Positions 54,647-64,000 of a DNA stretch of 64,000 nt are shown here, piece by piece; the first letter of the stretch is position 1, and each line of letters starts with the position of its first letter. Position numbers and translations under genes: made by a program. The DNA comes from Przewalskia tangutica (lineage: Eukaryota; Streptophyta; Magnoliopsida; Solanales; Solanaceae), in NCBI GenBank assembly GCA_029844215.1, contig CM056728.1, forward strand, positions 2,356,001 through 2,420,000, written 5' to 3'. The notes beneath the pieces are model-generated. The model saw only the letters and a list, made by a program, of their open reading frames with translations. It made no database searches and was not told where the DNA came from.

Positions 54647-55045
54647 TCTCTGACAAATTATTCATAAATTTAAAATAGCAGAAACTACAAAAGTGTACCT
54701 CTAAATGGGAGTTCTGGATAATATCCTTTTTTTCAACTGTTTCCGTCAAATCTAACATATGTAATTCGGCATTTGCGGAGACTAAAAGTGTTTAACTTTT
54801 GAAAAACTTAAAGGACCAAAACTGTCCAGTGCATACTTAAGGGACTATTTTGAACCCACCCTCAAACACAAGGGACCATTTCTGTCATTATGTCGCATCT
54901 GCCATGACACAAGGATCCAATTCTTTACTACAACCTGGTTCTGTCAAAGTAGATCATTTCAATATATTGATCCTGCCTAACCCAATAATCATCTTGAGCT
55001 GGTTGGGGATATGGCCTTAGTTTGGGCTGTTTTGCTCTTGATTGC

Positions 55046-55850
55046 ATTTACGGTTTGAAGATAAACCTGACTATTCATATTTGAAGAGGCTGTTCAAAGA
55101 CTTGTTTATTCATTAAGGTAAATAATACTCCATCCGTCCCAACTTAAGTGACAGTATTTCATTGGGCACATAATTTAAGAAAGCGAGAGAGATTTTTGAA
55201 ATTTGTGATCTAAAATATATTAGCGAGGGTGGAGTTACATGCATTGAATGTAGGGTTCAATTGAACACCCCTCGTCGAATAATCATACTGTGTAAATAGG
55301 TTAAAAATAATTCTTTTTCTTACATATATGAATTGTCGAATCCCCTCGACATAAATAATGGAAGTTCCAGTGTAGTGGCAAAGGTGACAAAAAATTGCTA
55401 TAGGTCATAGGCCTGAATCTCGGTGTTGTATTCTTACATGCTTATAGTCAGTCCCCTTATTAGAATTCCTAGTTCCGCCAATTGGTCATTTTTATGCTTG
55501 CCTGAGTAGTACTATCAATAAATCTTCTTGTATATTGCAGCAAGCTGATTCAGAAAGAGGCCGTACCTCGAGAAACGGGAGCTCTTCAAAAAGGGCTGCC
55601 ATTTCTAGCAGCAGACCGAACTCTTCTGGTGACCCCACCATCACTGATAGTCGCTCGACCAGACTAGTGTCAAGCAACGGGCGCGTGTCTTATCACACAA
55701 ATAATTCATTCAGGTATCGAACCAAAACCATCACCATTCTCACGTAAGGGGACATATGATGACCCTCTTCGGAGTTTCGAGTTCCGTTCTATCATGCACT
55801 TGTAAAGAGAAAATTTCCTGTTTGTTTTGGAACATTGCAATCCTATTTAA
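55046..55850 (+). pseudogene. Casein kinase 1-like pseudogene (two exon remnants)
   Basis: The first remnant (55046-55113) reads RFEDKPDYSYLKRLFKDLFI, the conserved motif late in the kinase domain, then H and a TAA where an acidic codon is expected before the GT donor. The second (55541-55798), after a TATATTGCAG acceptor, has the Ser-rich C-terminal tail (SSKRAAISSSRPNSSGDP, SRSTRLVSSNGRVS). A frameshift near 55711 separates that from the last words (EPKPSPFSRKGTYDDPLRSF, EF) and the TAA at about 55804. Catalytic exons are missing. A Stowaway-like fragment at about 55128-55215 lies in the intron. Plant casein kinase 1-like proteins are cytosolic or nuclear Ser/Thr kinases; this copy is dead. 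Confidence 0.7.
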
Positions 55851-56446
55851 GGATGTCTTTTAAGTGTTGTATATTGAAAATGTTCTATGTATGAACTATA
55901 AAAGCTTATCCAACTTCCCATTGTTCCTTGTTTTGGTTTTGTTTTAGAGTTTGAGTTCTGGCTAATGAATGTGTAATAAAGATTATTATTGTACTAACGA
56001 ATGTGTCTTTCTCACTCAGTAGAAGAATGATCCTTATACAATTAGATTTTTCTATACCATCCTCTATAACAACATTTCGATACAAAGGTCGAGTTTTTTG
56101 GGATCAATTTATGTTATGTTATATTAAATGTTCTTTATAGCAACATTGTACTATATCAGACAAACAACACTCTCATAGAGAGATTCGCCGGTCGTATACT
56201 TGTTATTTTTCATCAGCGCGCATGTATTGGAAAACCTTGTCTATATCCAACAAGATCACCTTGCTTTTTTTATTATTCTATTGAGATTTAAATCTTGGTC
56301 TCCCATTATTTTTAGCCAGTTCATTAATCGCTAACAAAGTTCTAATATGTTTGATTTTGTATGCTTTGACATGATATTTATTGATCTAGAGAAAACATTT
56401 ACTTCTAGAGAATATATGAATAACGATGTACATTAAATTTATTGAT
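55851..56446. other. Intergenic, no gene seen
   Basis: AT-rich sequence after the kinase relic. Nothing supported. Confidence 0.4.
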
Positions 56447-56950
56447 CAACAATAACAACATACTCAGTGAAATCCCACGTGGGTCGGAGAGGGTAGAGTA
56501 TACGCAGACCTTATCTCTACCTTCGTAGTTAGCGCGGCTGTTTCCTAGAGACCTTCAGCTTAAGATAAAGCACAACCAAAGCAAGCGAAAAGGTCAGACT
56601 TGTACACGAAATTTAAAGCAGTATGAAAATGCTGGTAACAAAAGCAAATAAGCCATGATATAATATTTTGGAAAAAAAACAGTAACTAACGTAGGCTAAG
56701 TAGATAAACAAAGTACACTGGAGAACACATAGCAACAAAAATCAAACAAGGGACTATAAAGCAATATTGCGCCTACTAGTATGACATGTTAAACGGGACT
56801 ACAATAAATACACTACAACTACCAGTTTGTAAGCATACGTTGGACTACCTTTTACACTAATTTGTGTTCTCCATAACCTATCTAAAGTCATGTCTTCAAT
56901 AAGTTGCACATGCGTCATATCCCGTCTAATTACCTCCTTAAAACTATGAG
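56447..56950 (-). mobile_element. RTE-type LINE 3'-end fragment
   Basis: Minus-strand order: EVIRRDMTHVQLIEDMTLD (about 56945-56880), then the untranslated region with TCTGACCTTTTCGCTTGC, the AAGGTAGAGATAAGGTCTGC core and a TTG/CAA-type tail at 56450-56463. It matches 31611-32120 but has lost everything upstream, as expected from incomplete reverse transcription. Confidence 0.7.
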
Positions 56951-58038
56951 GGATCCCACGTATTTGTTGGTTAAGTATGACAAACAAACTTAATTCATTT
57001 TTTAATAATCTCCGCTCAAGTTTAAACATATAGGACTATGAGTCATTTATGCCCAACTAGTTAAATTCAAAATGATAAAGCATCTAGAGTGATAGAAACT
57101 AAGAGTCCATCAAATAGTATAGTGAACCAGCTTTTCTATCTCTTCCCTCAAGCAAAACAAAAGGTAAATAACACACAATATTTAAGTGGAAAATTTCTTG
57201 CTCAAGGGATAAAAAATCACGACCTATCAAGTATGATTTTCAACTTCACTGACTGATCAACTTCAGATTACAACATATTACAACCTACGAATTAAACTAT
57301 TAATCTCACAGCCCTTACAATACATCTATTATAAGTCATTTACACTAACTCTATTGCAAAGCTACAAACCTTAACTAACTCTAGCCAAGAACAGAAACTA
57401 ATAAAGGTTGAAATATGTCCTACTATGACACTTCTTAAAAGTAGTGTAGGATTATAATAAAGAACAAAATGACAATGATTCAAAGTAAATTAAAGGACTT
57501 AGACATCGTCAGTTGTCGGGATCTGGTCCTTCAGTTTGTAAGCAGTTTTGTTCTTGAAGCACTTGGAGAATCTTGTGGCGGCTGATTTTGCACAAGTGAT
57601 TTAGGTTTTCAAGTGTTGTTTAAACCTTGTAACATGTTGAATATATATTGGGGATCATGTGGAATGAGATATGGACTACTCATCACTTGGTTTGAAAACC
57701 AGCACGCTGCAGCAATGTTGTTGTACTTCTGCTAGTGAACAGTACAATTTTACAGTTGTAACTATTGACTACACGATAACCAAGAGAACAGATAGCAAAC
57801 CAGGTCCCTATCCGGTTCCTCAAAAGTTTGACAAATCAGCAAAACACAAAATGATATAACTTATCAATTTTTCCCTTTTTGATGATGACAGACACATGAT
57901 TGATATTCCCCTGAGAACCAGGTTCCCACTTATTCCCCATGTGGATCAGACCTTATCTTTCAATCATAACAAATCTTCCACAACTCTGCCATGTCTCTGT
58001 TCTGAATGTAAATCTATCAAATCTTCCAAAAATGAAGT
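56951..58038. other. Intergenic, no gene recognised
   Basis: A 62-codon frame at 57671-57859 has no recognised motif. Nothing else is supported. Confidence 0.4.
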
Positions 58039-58258
58039 CAATTTAACATAGTTTTAAATAATTTAGAGAAGTCAATAACAGAAGGAAGAGGGTTCATTCT
58101 AACCATTTGACGGAAGAGAGTAACCTGACATTCTCAAAATTGCTATTTATATGTGAAGAATAAGCTCTGATTGCAAAGGAAGAGAAAAAGGGAATAATTT
58201 TCTTCATCTTCAATGGCAAAGGGAATTTCATTGTTGCCCTAATTTAGTCCCTTACCAG
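58039..58258 (-). pseudogene. RFL 5'-end fragment G (start codon and first ~70 codons)
   Basis: Reverse complement of the gene F start region: the same leader, ATG and presequence (MKFPLPLKMKKIIPFFSSFA), then a 16-nt deletion near 58122 that shifts the frame, and an end in the first full PPR motif. The 30 bp upstream of the ATG match gene F up to CTGGTAAG and then meet the copia LTR. The retrotransposon therefore sits just upstream of a duplicated RFL 5' end. Confidence 0.85.
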
Positions 58259-58398
58259 TAGACCAAGGTACTTAGACCCTATAAATAGAGATGTTTCCCC
58301 TCATTGTATTTTATCCCTCAAGAGAAATAAAAAATTCTCCTCTCTTTCTCCCCAATATTCTTGTTCTAGTTTTATTTTAATTTTATTATTTCATAACA
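58259..58398 (+). repeat. Left copia LTR, 5'-truncated
   Basis: Matches 63885-63968 over its first 84 bases and continues to the LTR end at 58398. Its first 56 bases are replaced by RFL fragment G. Confidence 0.75.
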
Positions 58399-59290
58399 CG
58401 TTATCAGCACGAGTCTCTAATATTTTTTATCTCCATCGTGATGTATTGATTGAGCATATGGTGTATCAATCAACAATTCAGTTTGTCATCCTTATGCCTG
58501 GTATGCTTCCTAGATATCCATTTGATTTGATATTGTGTTATATCTTGGCAGTGCATGTCTGCCGAATAATTTGTTGCTAAAGTAGTTGATTCTAGTGACA
58601 TATCTTATTCAGTGTGATAATTAGTATATATATCTATCTCCTAAGTATTGTTTTTAACATAAATGTTCAAGTTTAATTTTCTATGCTAATTCTTATGATA
58701 TATGCCGCAGTATTTGAATTTACGTTCATATTTCATGGTCATGTATTTTGATGCATTCTAACAACACCAATTTCGACTTACTATGTAAATACATGTTTGC
58801 AATGGACCATGGAGATTGGATTAACTATTAATTGCAAGAATTCTTTTTTATCCTGGTGGGATTAGATCTTGAATTTTGTATCAATTTAAAAGAGTAACGT
58901 GACATCAGAAGTGATTATATTACACGTTCTTTATTGTAATGAAATTTATTAACTATCGAAAGTGGTAATATATTCTTATAGGCATATTGTGATAACAATT
59001 GAAGATATGTTAGAGAAAATATGCCTCGATTTGCTCCTGAAGTAGCAATATCTTAAAAGAGGTTGTAAGCGATTATAATTCTATATGGTTAAGGCACGTT
59101 GAGAGATGTTCTGTTCCTGAAGAATGAAAACTTTTGATGAATATTATAAGTACATATTCATTCCCTAAAGTGAATGTGACAATATGAAGTAAATATTATA
59201 TATACAGACGTGTATTTGATTGTGACGTTATCACGATTCACCTTTAGAAGAGGTAGAATAGTTGAGAAAAATATTCTAAACATTTTATAC

Positions 59291-59697
59291 TTTACTCCCG
59301 AAGTAGTAAACTCAAAATTCTGCTCCCGAAGTAGCAATTCAAAAATCTTCTCCCGAAATAGCAAATTTTAAACTCTACTCCTTAAGTAATAAATCTTTAA
59401 ACTCTACTTCAGAAGTAGTAGAACTTTGAAAGTAATAAAACTTTGAATTTACTCCTGAAGTAGTAAATCTTTGAACTTCACTTCTGAAGTAGTAGAACAT
59501 TGAACTCTACTCTCGAAATAGTAGAAACTTTAATTTTTACTCTTGAAGTAGTAAATCTGAAATTACCTCATGAAGTACTAAATTCAAAATTTATTCCTGA
59601 AGCAGTAAGTGTCTGAAATTTACTCCCAAAGTAGTAGAACTCTTAAATTTACTCTCGCATTAGTAAAACTTTAAACTTTACTCTCGAAGTGATAAAG
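59291..59697. repeat. Degenerate tandem array, ~14 units of 28-29 bp
   Basis: Units follow the form TACTCCYGAAGTAGTAAAT then CTTTGAAHTT, with many substitutions and a few length changes. Each has a short dyad, best seen as CTACTTC-A-GAAGTAG at 59404-59418. One isolated unit lies at about 59031-59050. The array is inside the decayed copia interior. Confidence 0.9.
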
Positions 59698-60552
59698 ATG
59701 CTCACGTTTTAAGAATAAAACCACCATATACACGGATATCAAATATATTTCATATGAGAATTGAGAAGAGTTATACTAATTGAAATGATAAATCTTTCTA
59801 AGGGCAAATGACGTTTTTATGGCCAAAAGGACCCTTCGAATTATCATGTGTAAACTCCCTTTATTTTGTGATTCAATATGTTAGCATATTTCTTTTCTTT
59901 CTTAATCGTTGTTAGCATATCTTGCTTCACCGTACTATTATTTTTATTCTTTATATTTTATTGTCTAAATCAAATTATACACATGCTTAAATGTGTTATT
60001 ATTAAAATACTATGAAGTTCTAATACCATCTTAAGAATTTAATTGAATTTAATATCATGGCATATGAAGATGAAATTGACATTCTAAAAACTGAATATAT
60101 GCAGTTGACAAATAATTAAGAAATCTGATAATATGTATGTTGTATTGTTAGAGAAATATTATTTTGTGGTATAAAGGTCATTGTTGTACATATCTGTCGT
60201 ATGTCAAATCATCAGAGATAATTTGATTATGTATCATTCTAAGGCAAAAGGATATAAATTGTGTAGAATAATATCTATTAACCATATTGATATATTATGG
60301 TCACTGTAGCATCTTTGATGATAAATATTCGAATGGTAATAGTATTTTTCCTGAATAAGATGTATGAAATACTAAAGTTTAGAACTTACTTTTCATCATT
60401 TATAAATTGTATTGTATTTAAATATCCATTTTATTACTATTTACTTCATGACACCAGTAGTGTCTAACTATAACTTCTTTTATGATATCAGCAGTATCTA
60501 AACAATATTTGATTGTACAAAATTAATAATCAAGTGCTCCAGAAGAGCTAAC

Positions 60553-60600
60553 TATTTATCTAGAAGATCATGACATTATTTATCTAGAAGATCATGACAT
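60553..60600. repeat. Two perfect tandem copies of a 24-bp unit
   Basis: TATTTATCTAGAAGATCATG plus ACAT repeated at 60553-60576 and 60577-60600. Confidence 0.9.
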
Positions 60601-60725
60601 CAATAGTGTCCAAACATTATATGTGATTAAGGAGAATAAAATACAGACTCCTGAAGAGCCTATATATTATGTCATTCGTTCTAGATTGTAATATACAAAG
60701 TTGTTATGTTCGAAGCACAAGTTAT

Positions 60726-60986
60726 AGTAAACTCGAAGTTTACTAAAGTAAATCACTATCATATTGAAGCTATTAATGATTGGATGACTAAATCATAGTG
60801 GGTAAGGAATATGTATTTGAAATGTTGCCCTCTTTATTCTCCAAATTGTATTGCACAATATGAGCATGATGAAATCACATGTCATGATAAACCAGAAGTT
60901 TATTGTACAAAATATAATTCATGTAATAGTAAACCAGAAGTTTACTAAAACAAATAGCACATGACATAGTAAACTTGAAGTTTACT
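60726..60986. repeat. Repeated hairpin motif AGTAAAC...GTTTACT
   Basis: Hairpin-forming words at 60726-60744 (8-bp stem, 3-base loop), 60928-60946 (7-bp stem) and 60968-60986 (8-bp stem), with a decayed one at about 60886-60904. Each contains GAAGTTTA. They lie in the copia interior. Confidence 0.8.
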
Positions 60987-61502
60987 AGTACATATAATTT
61001 TATCAATTGACGTGATAATTTTGATTGTCCTGATTTAAATTTAATGTGCTAAATTTGTATTCGGAATATATTGAAGAACTAGAAGATTCTTCAAAAATTA
61101 ATTTGCTTGTTCTCATGATAAGTTGATTACACCAGCTAATGTTGAGATTGAATTCCCTAAATTCTGAAAAATATAAAAGGTGAATAAGGGCTCGTTCACC
61201 TGTTATTCGATGTCTTAAATAGATGCATCGATAAGACGGTCACATGTGCGTTTATTGTCAACCTGCAGTTTGACATTTACAAAGTTGCTTGCTCAAAATA
61301 ATTGAGCTGAAATTATAATTTTCAGATTATGTAATCAAGATAATTCATCTTGTTAATGTTGGTTTATATTCAAGCTGGTTTAGTGTTGAATGTCTCCGAT
61401 GAATAGCTAAACCATTGCGAATGAAAACAAAGCTTCATGTGTTGATATGAAATATGATATATTGCATACAACGATGTTAGTATGCTTCAGACTAATAAAT
61501 TA

Positions 61503-61730
61503 AAACCCGCAAGGGTAGCCAAGTTGGTGTAGCAGTAGAGCGCGGGACCGCAAGGTCACGAGTTCGATCTCCTGCATAAACCTTCTTGGTTGAGCCTGTC
61601 ACACATGGCTTGCCAAGTGTGGTTAACCGGCTGACGTGGTTTGCAGGCTATTGCGTCAGCCCGGGGTTTACCCTGTGCGCACTCGAAAGAGTAGCGGCTG
61701 CGGGTTCCTTCGTCAAAAAAAAAAAAAAAA
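61503..61730 (+). mobile_element. tRNA-derived SINE, plus, perfect target duplication
   Basis: Starts AAACCCGCAAGGGTAGCC, with an A-box-like TAGCCAAGTTGG, a B-box-like CGAGTTCGATCTCC, the same body as 36157-36377 and a poly(A) end. The target duplication AGACTAATAAATTA stands at 61489-61502 and 61731-61744. It is inserted in the copia interior, so it is younger than that element. Confidence 0.9.
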
Positions 61731-63828
61731 AGACTAATAAATTATGATAAATTCTCCCCTCATAATTGGTTCAAGGTCAGGAACCAAATATTTTTATCTA
61801 ATAGTTTTATTGTGCGTTATATGATTAATGAATCTACCACAATGCACACAGATGGATTTTCCAAAGAAGGTGAAAATTATGTTAGTTTTTCTAACATAAG
61901 GGTAGAGAGAATAGCTAAGAAATATATTGTGAATTATCACCGGTATGATCCTCGTTCAAACGATAATTCAAGTCAAATGCTAGAAGCATTTGCTGACCCA
62001 ACTATTTCATATTTCAGCTGCAAGATGCTCCTAAATGTCCATGAAGGACATGATTTACAACATGCGTGAAGCATGGTAGACAATTCGGTTTTAAACGCAA
62101 TAATCCTTGAAAAGGGAGAGGAGCAAATGATCAAAATGATCATAATAAGGAGGCAATGTGCTCTTGAAGAGCCTACAACATAACACTTCATAAAATCTCG
62201 TACAAGGTCCAGGTACCTGAAAAATAATAAAGTGATAAAATCTTAATACGTTATGTCTAATTGAAAATCGATACAAAATGATATCTCGTCGACGATATAT
62301 TTGATACAATATAGTGCGCAATATTGTATAATATTATGAGGATCTGAATTGTACGTCTCTTAAAGCTTATTGATGTAGAAATAATTATCAAGTAGATGTA
62401 TCTTGGTAAGAGTAAATTTACTGGACCTGCAGTCCTGACATTAGAAGATGTCGTGTAAATGAAAATTATCTCAGCCTATATGGCTTACGTGACAAAATTT
62501 ATATGATTTTTTTTGAAGGATTCAAAATGGCTGAAGCATATACAAGTTATTGAAAAACTTGTTTGTAATCATTAAACAAATTAAATGAACTAAGGTTGAT
62601 GTACTGAAATCACCTTAATAAATATTTATTGATGAAGGGTACAAAGATGACTATGTTTAACATCTTCCCTTTATGATATTAAAAATCTTTCATAAGGTTG
62701 TGCAAGTTGCTGACTTGAATATGATTGGAGATTTTGAAGATTTTTCGAAAAGCAGTAGACTACCTGCTAAAAGAAGTTATGAGAAAATTAGATTGACCCT
62801 GAAGTACAATATATTTGTTCAATTGATGCATTTATTTATCTTGATATAACTATGAACATGATTTCTTCCTTACACGGAGATACTGAAATAAGATAAATTG
62901 TATATTATCAATTTAATGAGAGATTTTTCCCCAAAATTAGGGGGACAGAATAATGAAATTAAAACGGAAATTTTGTGGAAAAATCCATTATCGTCTCATC
63001 TTGATCTATGTGCTTCTATTAGTGATCAAGAGGTCCAAAAGATTATTCACTTGCAGAAAATAGTAAATCAAACCAGACGCATTTACAGATTTAAAAATGA
63101 TTACTGAATCACATATCCCTGCAGAGAATGCCTAATTCGGATTGATGTTCTAAGTATCGTAATCCTAGAAAAATAAAAATAAATGATCAACATGACACTA
63201 AGAATGAATCTCATAAAGAAATGCAAGATTTAATCAATCCTGATATTCTTGAAGAAATCAATGAGTCGCAAACTCAAGAAAATGGAAAAATATCAATAAA
63301 TTCAATTGATGTTATGACTATTTGAATCACTTGAAAATAAATGTGGTTTGAAATACCCACAACCTTAAAGGAAGATAATACAACATGCATTGCTCAATTG
63401 AAGGGAGGATTCAGAAAAGGAGATAGGACAAAAACACATTTCACCAAATTTGTTCTTCACACACGAGCTCCAAAAGAATGGTGATGTCAACGTGCAACAG
63501 AATCATTTAAGAGATAATATGACTGATTTGTTCACTAAGTCTCTACCAACTGCAACTTTCGAGAAGATGGTGCACAAGATTGGAATACAAAGACTCAAAC
63601 ATTTGGAATGAAGTTCTCATCAGGGGGAGTTAATACATGTTGTACTCTTTTTTCCATATAAGGTTTTGTCCCACTGGTTTTCCTTATAAGATTTTTAATG
63701 AGGCAACCAAAATGTGTATTATTAGAAATATGTACTCTTTTTCCTTCACTAGAATTTTTCCCACTGAGTTTTTTCTAGTAAGATTTTAATGAGGCATATT
63801 ATCTACCAAATAGACATTCAATGGGGAA

Positions 63829-63968
63829 TGTTATAGATATTATTTATTATTATGAATGTCTATCTGTACAAGAAAAGTTAGGGTTAGACCAAGGTACTTA
63901 GACCCTATAAATAGAGATGTTTCCCCTCATTGTATTTCATCCCTCAAGAGAAATAAAGAATTCTCCTC
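63829..63968 (+). repeat. Right copia LTR, 3'-truncated
   Basis: Starts TGTTATAGATATT after a GGGG-A run and carries GTCTATCTGTACAAG and the TATA word. The match to the left LTR ends at TTCTCCTC (63968). The remaining 32 bases of the window are different sequence. Confidence 0.7.
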
Positions 63969-64000
63969 ATTTTTGGTGAGACAAACAAAAAAGGAGGGAA

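Larger units (their letters stand above)
58259..63968 (+). mobile_element. Decayed Ty1/copia retrotransposon with incomplete LTRs
   Basis: The left LTR (58259-58398) contains CCCTATAAATAGAGATG and ends TTTCATAACA. A primer-binding-like CGTTATCAGCACGAG follows. The interior is badly decayed. Near its end short pieces of copia polyprotein remain: PAENA (about 63122), SHKEMQDLINPDILEE (about 63210-63255) and DLFTKSLPT with FEKMV (about 63517-63570), the end of RNase H. A polypurine tract CAGGGGGAG stands at 63622-63630. The right LTR begins TGTTATAGATATT at 63829 and stops at 63968. The left LTR lacks its first 56 bp and the right LTR its last 56 or so. Over the 84 shared bases they differ at two positions. 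A SINE is nested at 61503-61730. No gene of this element is intact. Confidence 0.75.

Overview
This is plant nuclear DNA, most likely from a solanaceous species. Several things point that way: genes split by GT-AG introns, AT-rich intergenic DNA, and P-class PPR proteins of the restorer-of-fertility-like (RFL) type. There is also a dispersed family of sequences ending in TTG repeats that resembles the tails of tobacco-type SINEs and RTE LINEs. I cannot fix the genus from sequence alone.

Layout. From 1 to 28 kb and again at 51-58 kb lies an RFL cluster. Three genes are intact: 18362-20095 (+), 24919-26658 (+) and 51910-53643 (-). Two are long pseudogenes: 1473-3183 (frameshifted twin of the 18.4-kb gene) and 7141-8933 (multiply broken, with a 145-bp foreign insert). 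Three are short relics: 3861-4108, 10384-10517 and 58039-58258. Between them are decayed exon cassettes of a CBSX3-like two-CBS-domain protein (about 6.0, 9.5-10.4, 15.2-16.0, 21.0 and 28.2 kb), two exons of a mitochondrial DnaJ (GFA2-like) gene at 14 kb, and an unrecognised decayed gene present in three partial copies. A near-identical block repeats at an offset of about 16.9 kb (1-3860 and 16934-20771). A second, 1.3-kb block repeats at an offset of about 5.65 kb (about 9170-10440 and 14820-16085).

From 28 to 36.6 kb are a decayed VPS2/CHMP2-like ESCRT-III gene, a 5'-truncated RTE LINE, two related elements with very long terminal inverted repeats, and a SINE with a perfect target duplication. 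From 36668 to 46660 is a complete ten-exon ELP2 gene (Elongator subunit 2, 822 residues), the only intact gene here that is not RFL. Its introns carry several inverted-repeat elements. From 46.7 to 58 kb are a Bet v 1/NCS-like relic, an L1-type LINE fragment, RFL gene F with its 3' flank, two SINE-like elements, and a casein-kinase-1-like relic. From 58259 to 63968 is a decayed Ty1/copia retrotransposon, with both LTRs incomplete, a 28-29-bp tandem repeat array and a nested SINE.

How it works together. The intact RFL proteins have mitochondrial-type N-termini and 14 PPR motifs. They should bind mitochondrial transcripts, and the paralogues differ at the base-specifying residues of many motifs. 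The cluster looks like a birth-and-death locus shaped by tandem duplication, internal deletion and transposon insertion. ELP2 is an unrelated housekeeping neighbour that acts in tRNA wobble-uridine modification and transcription.
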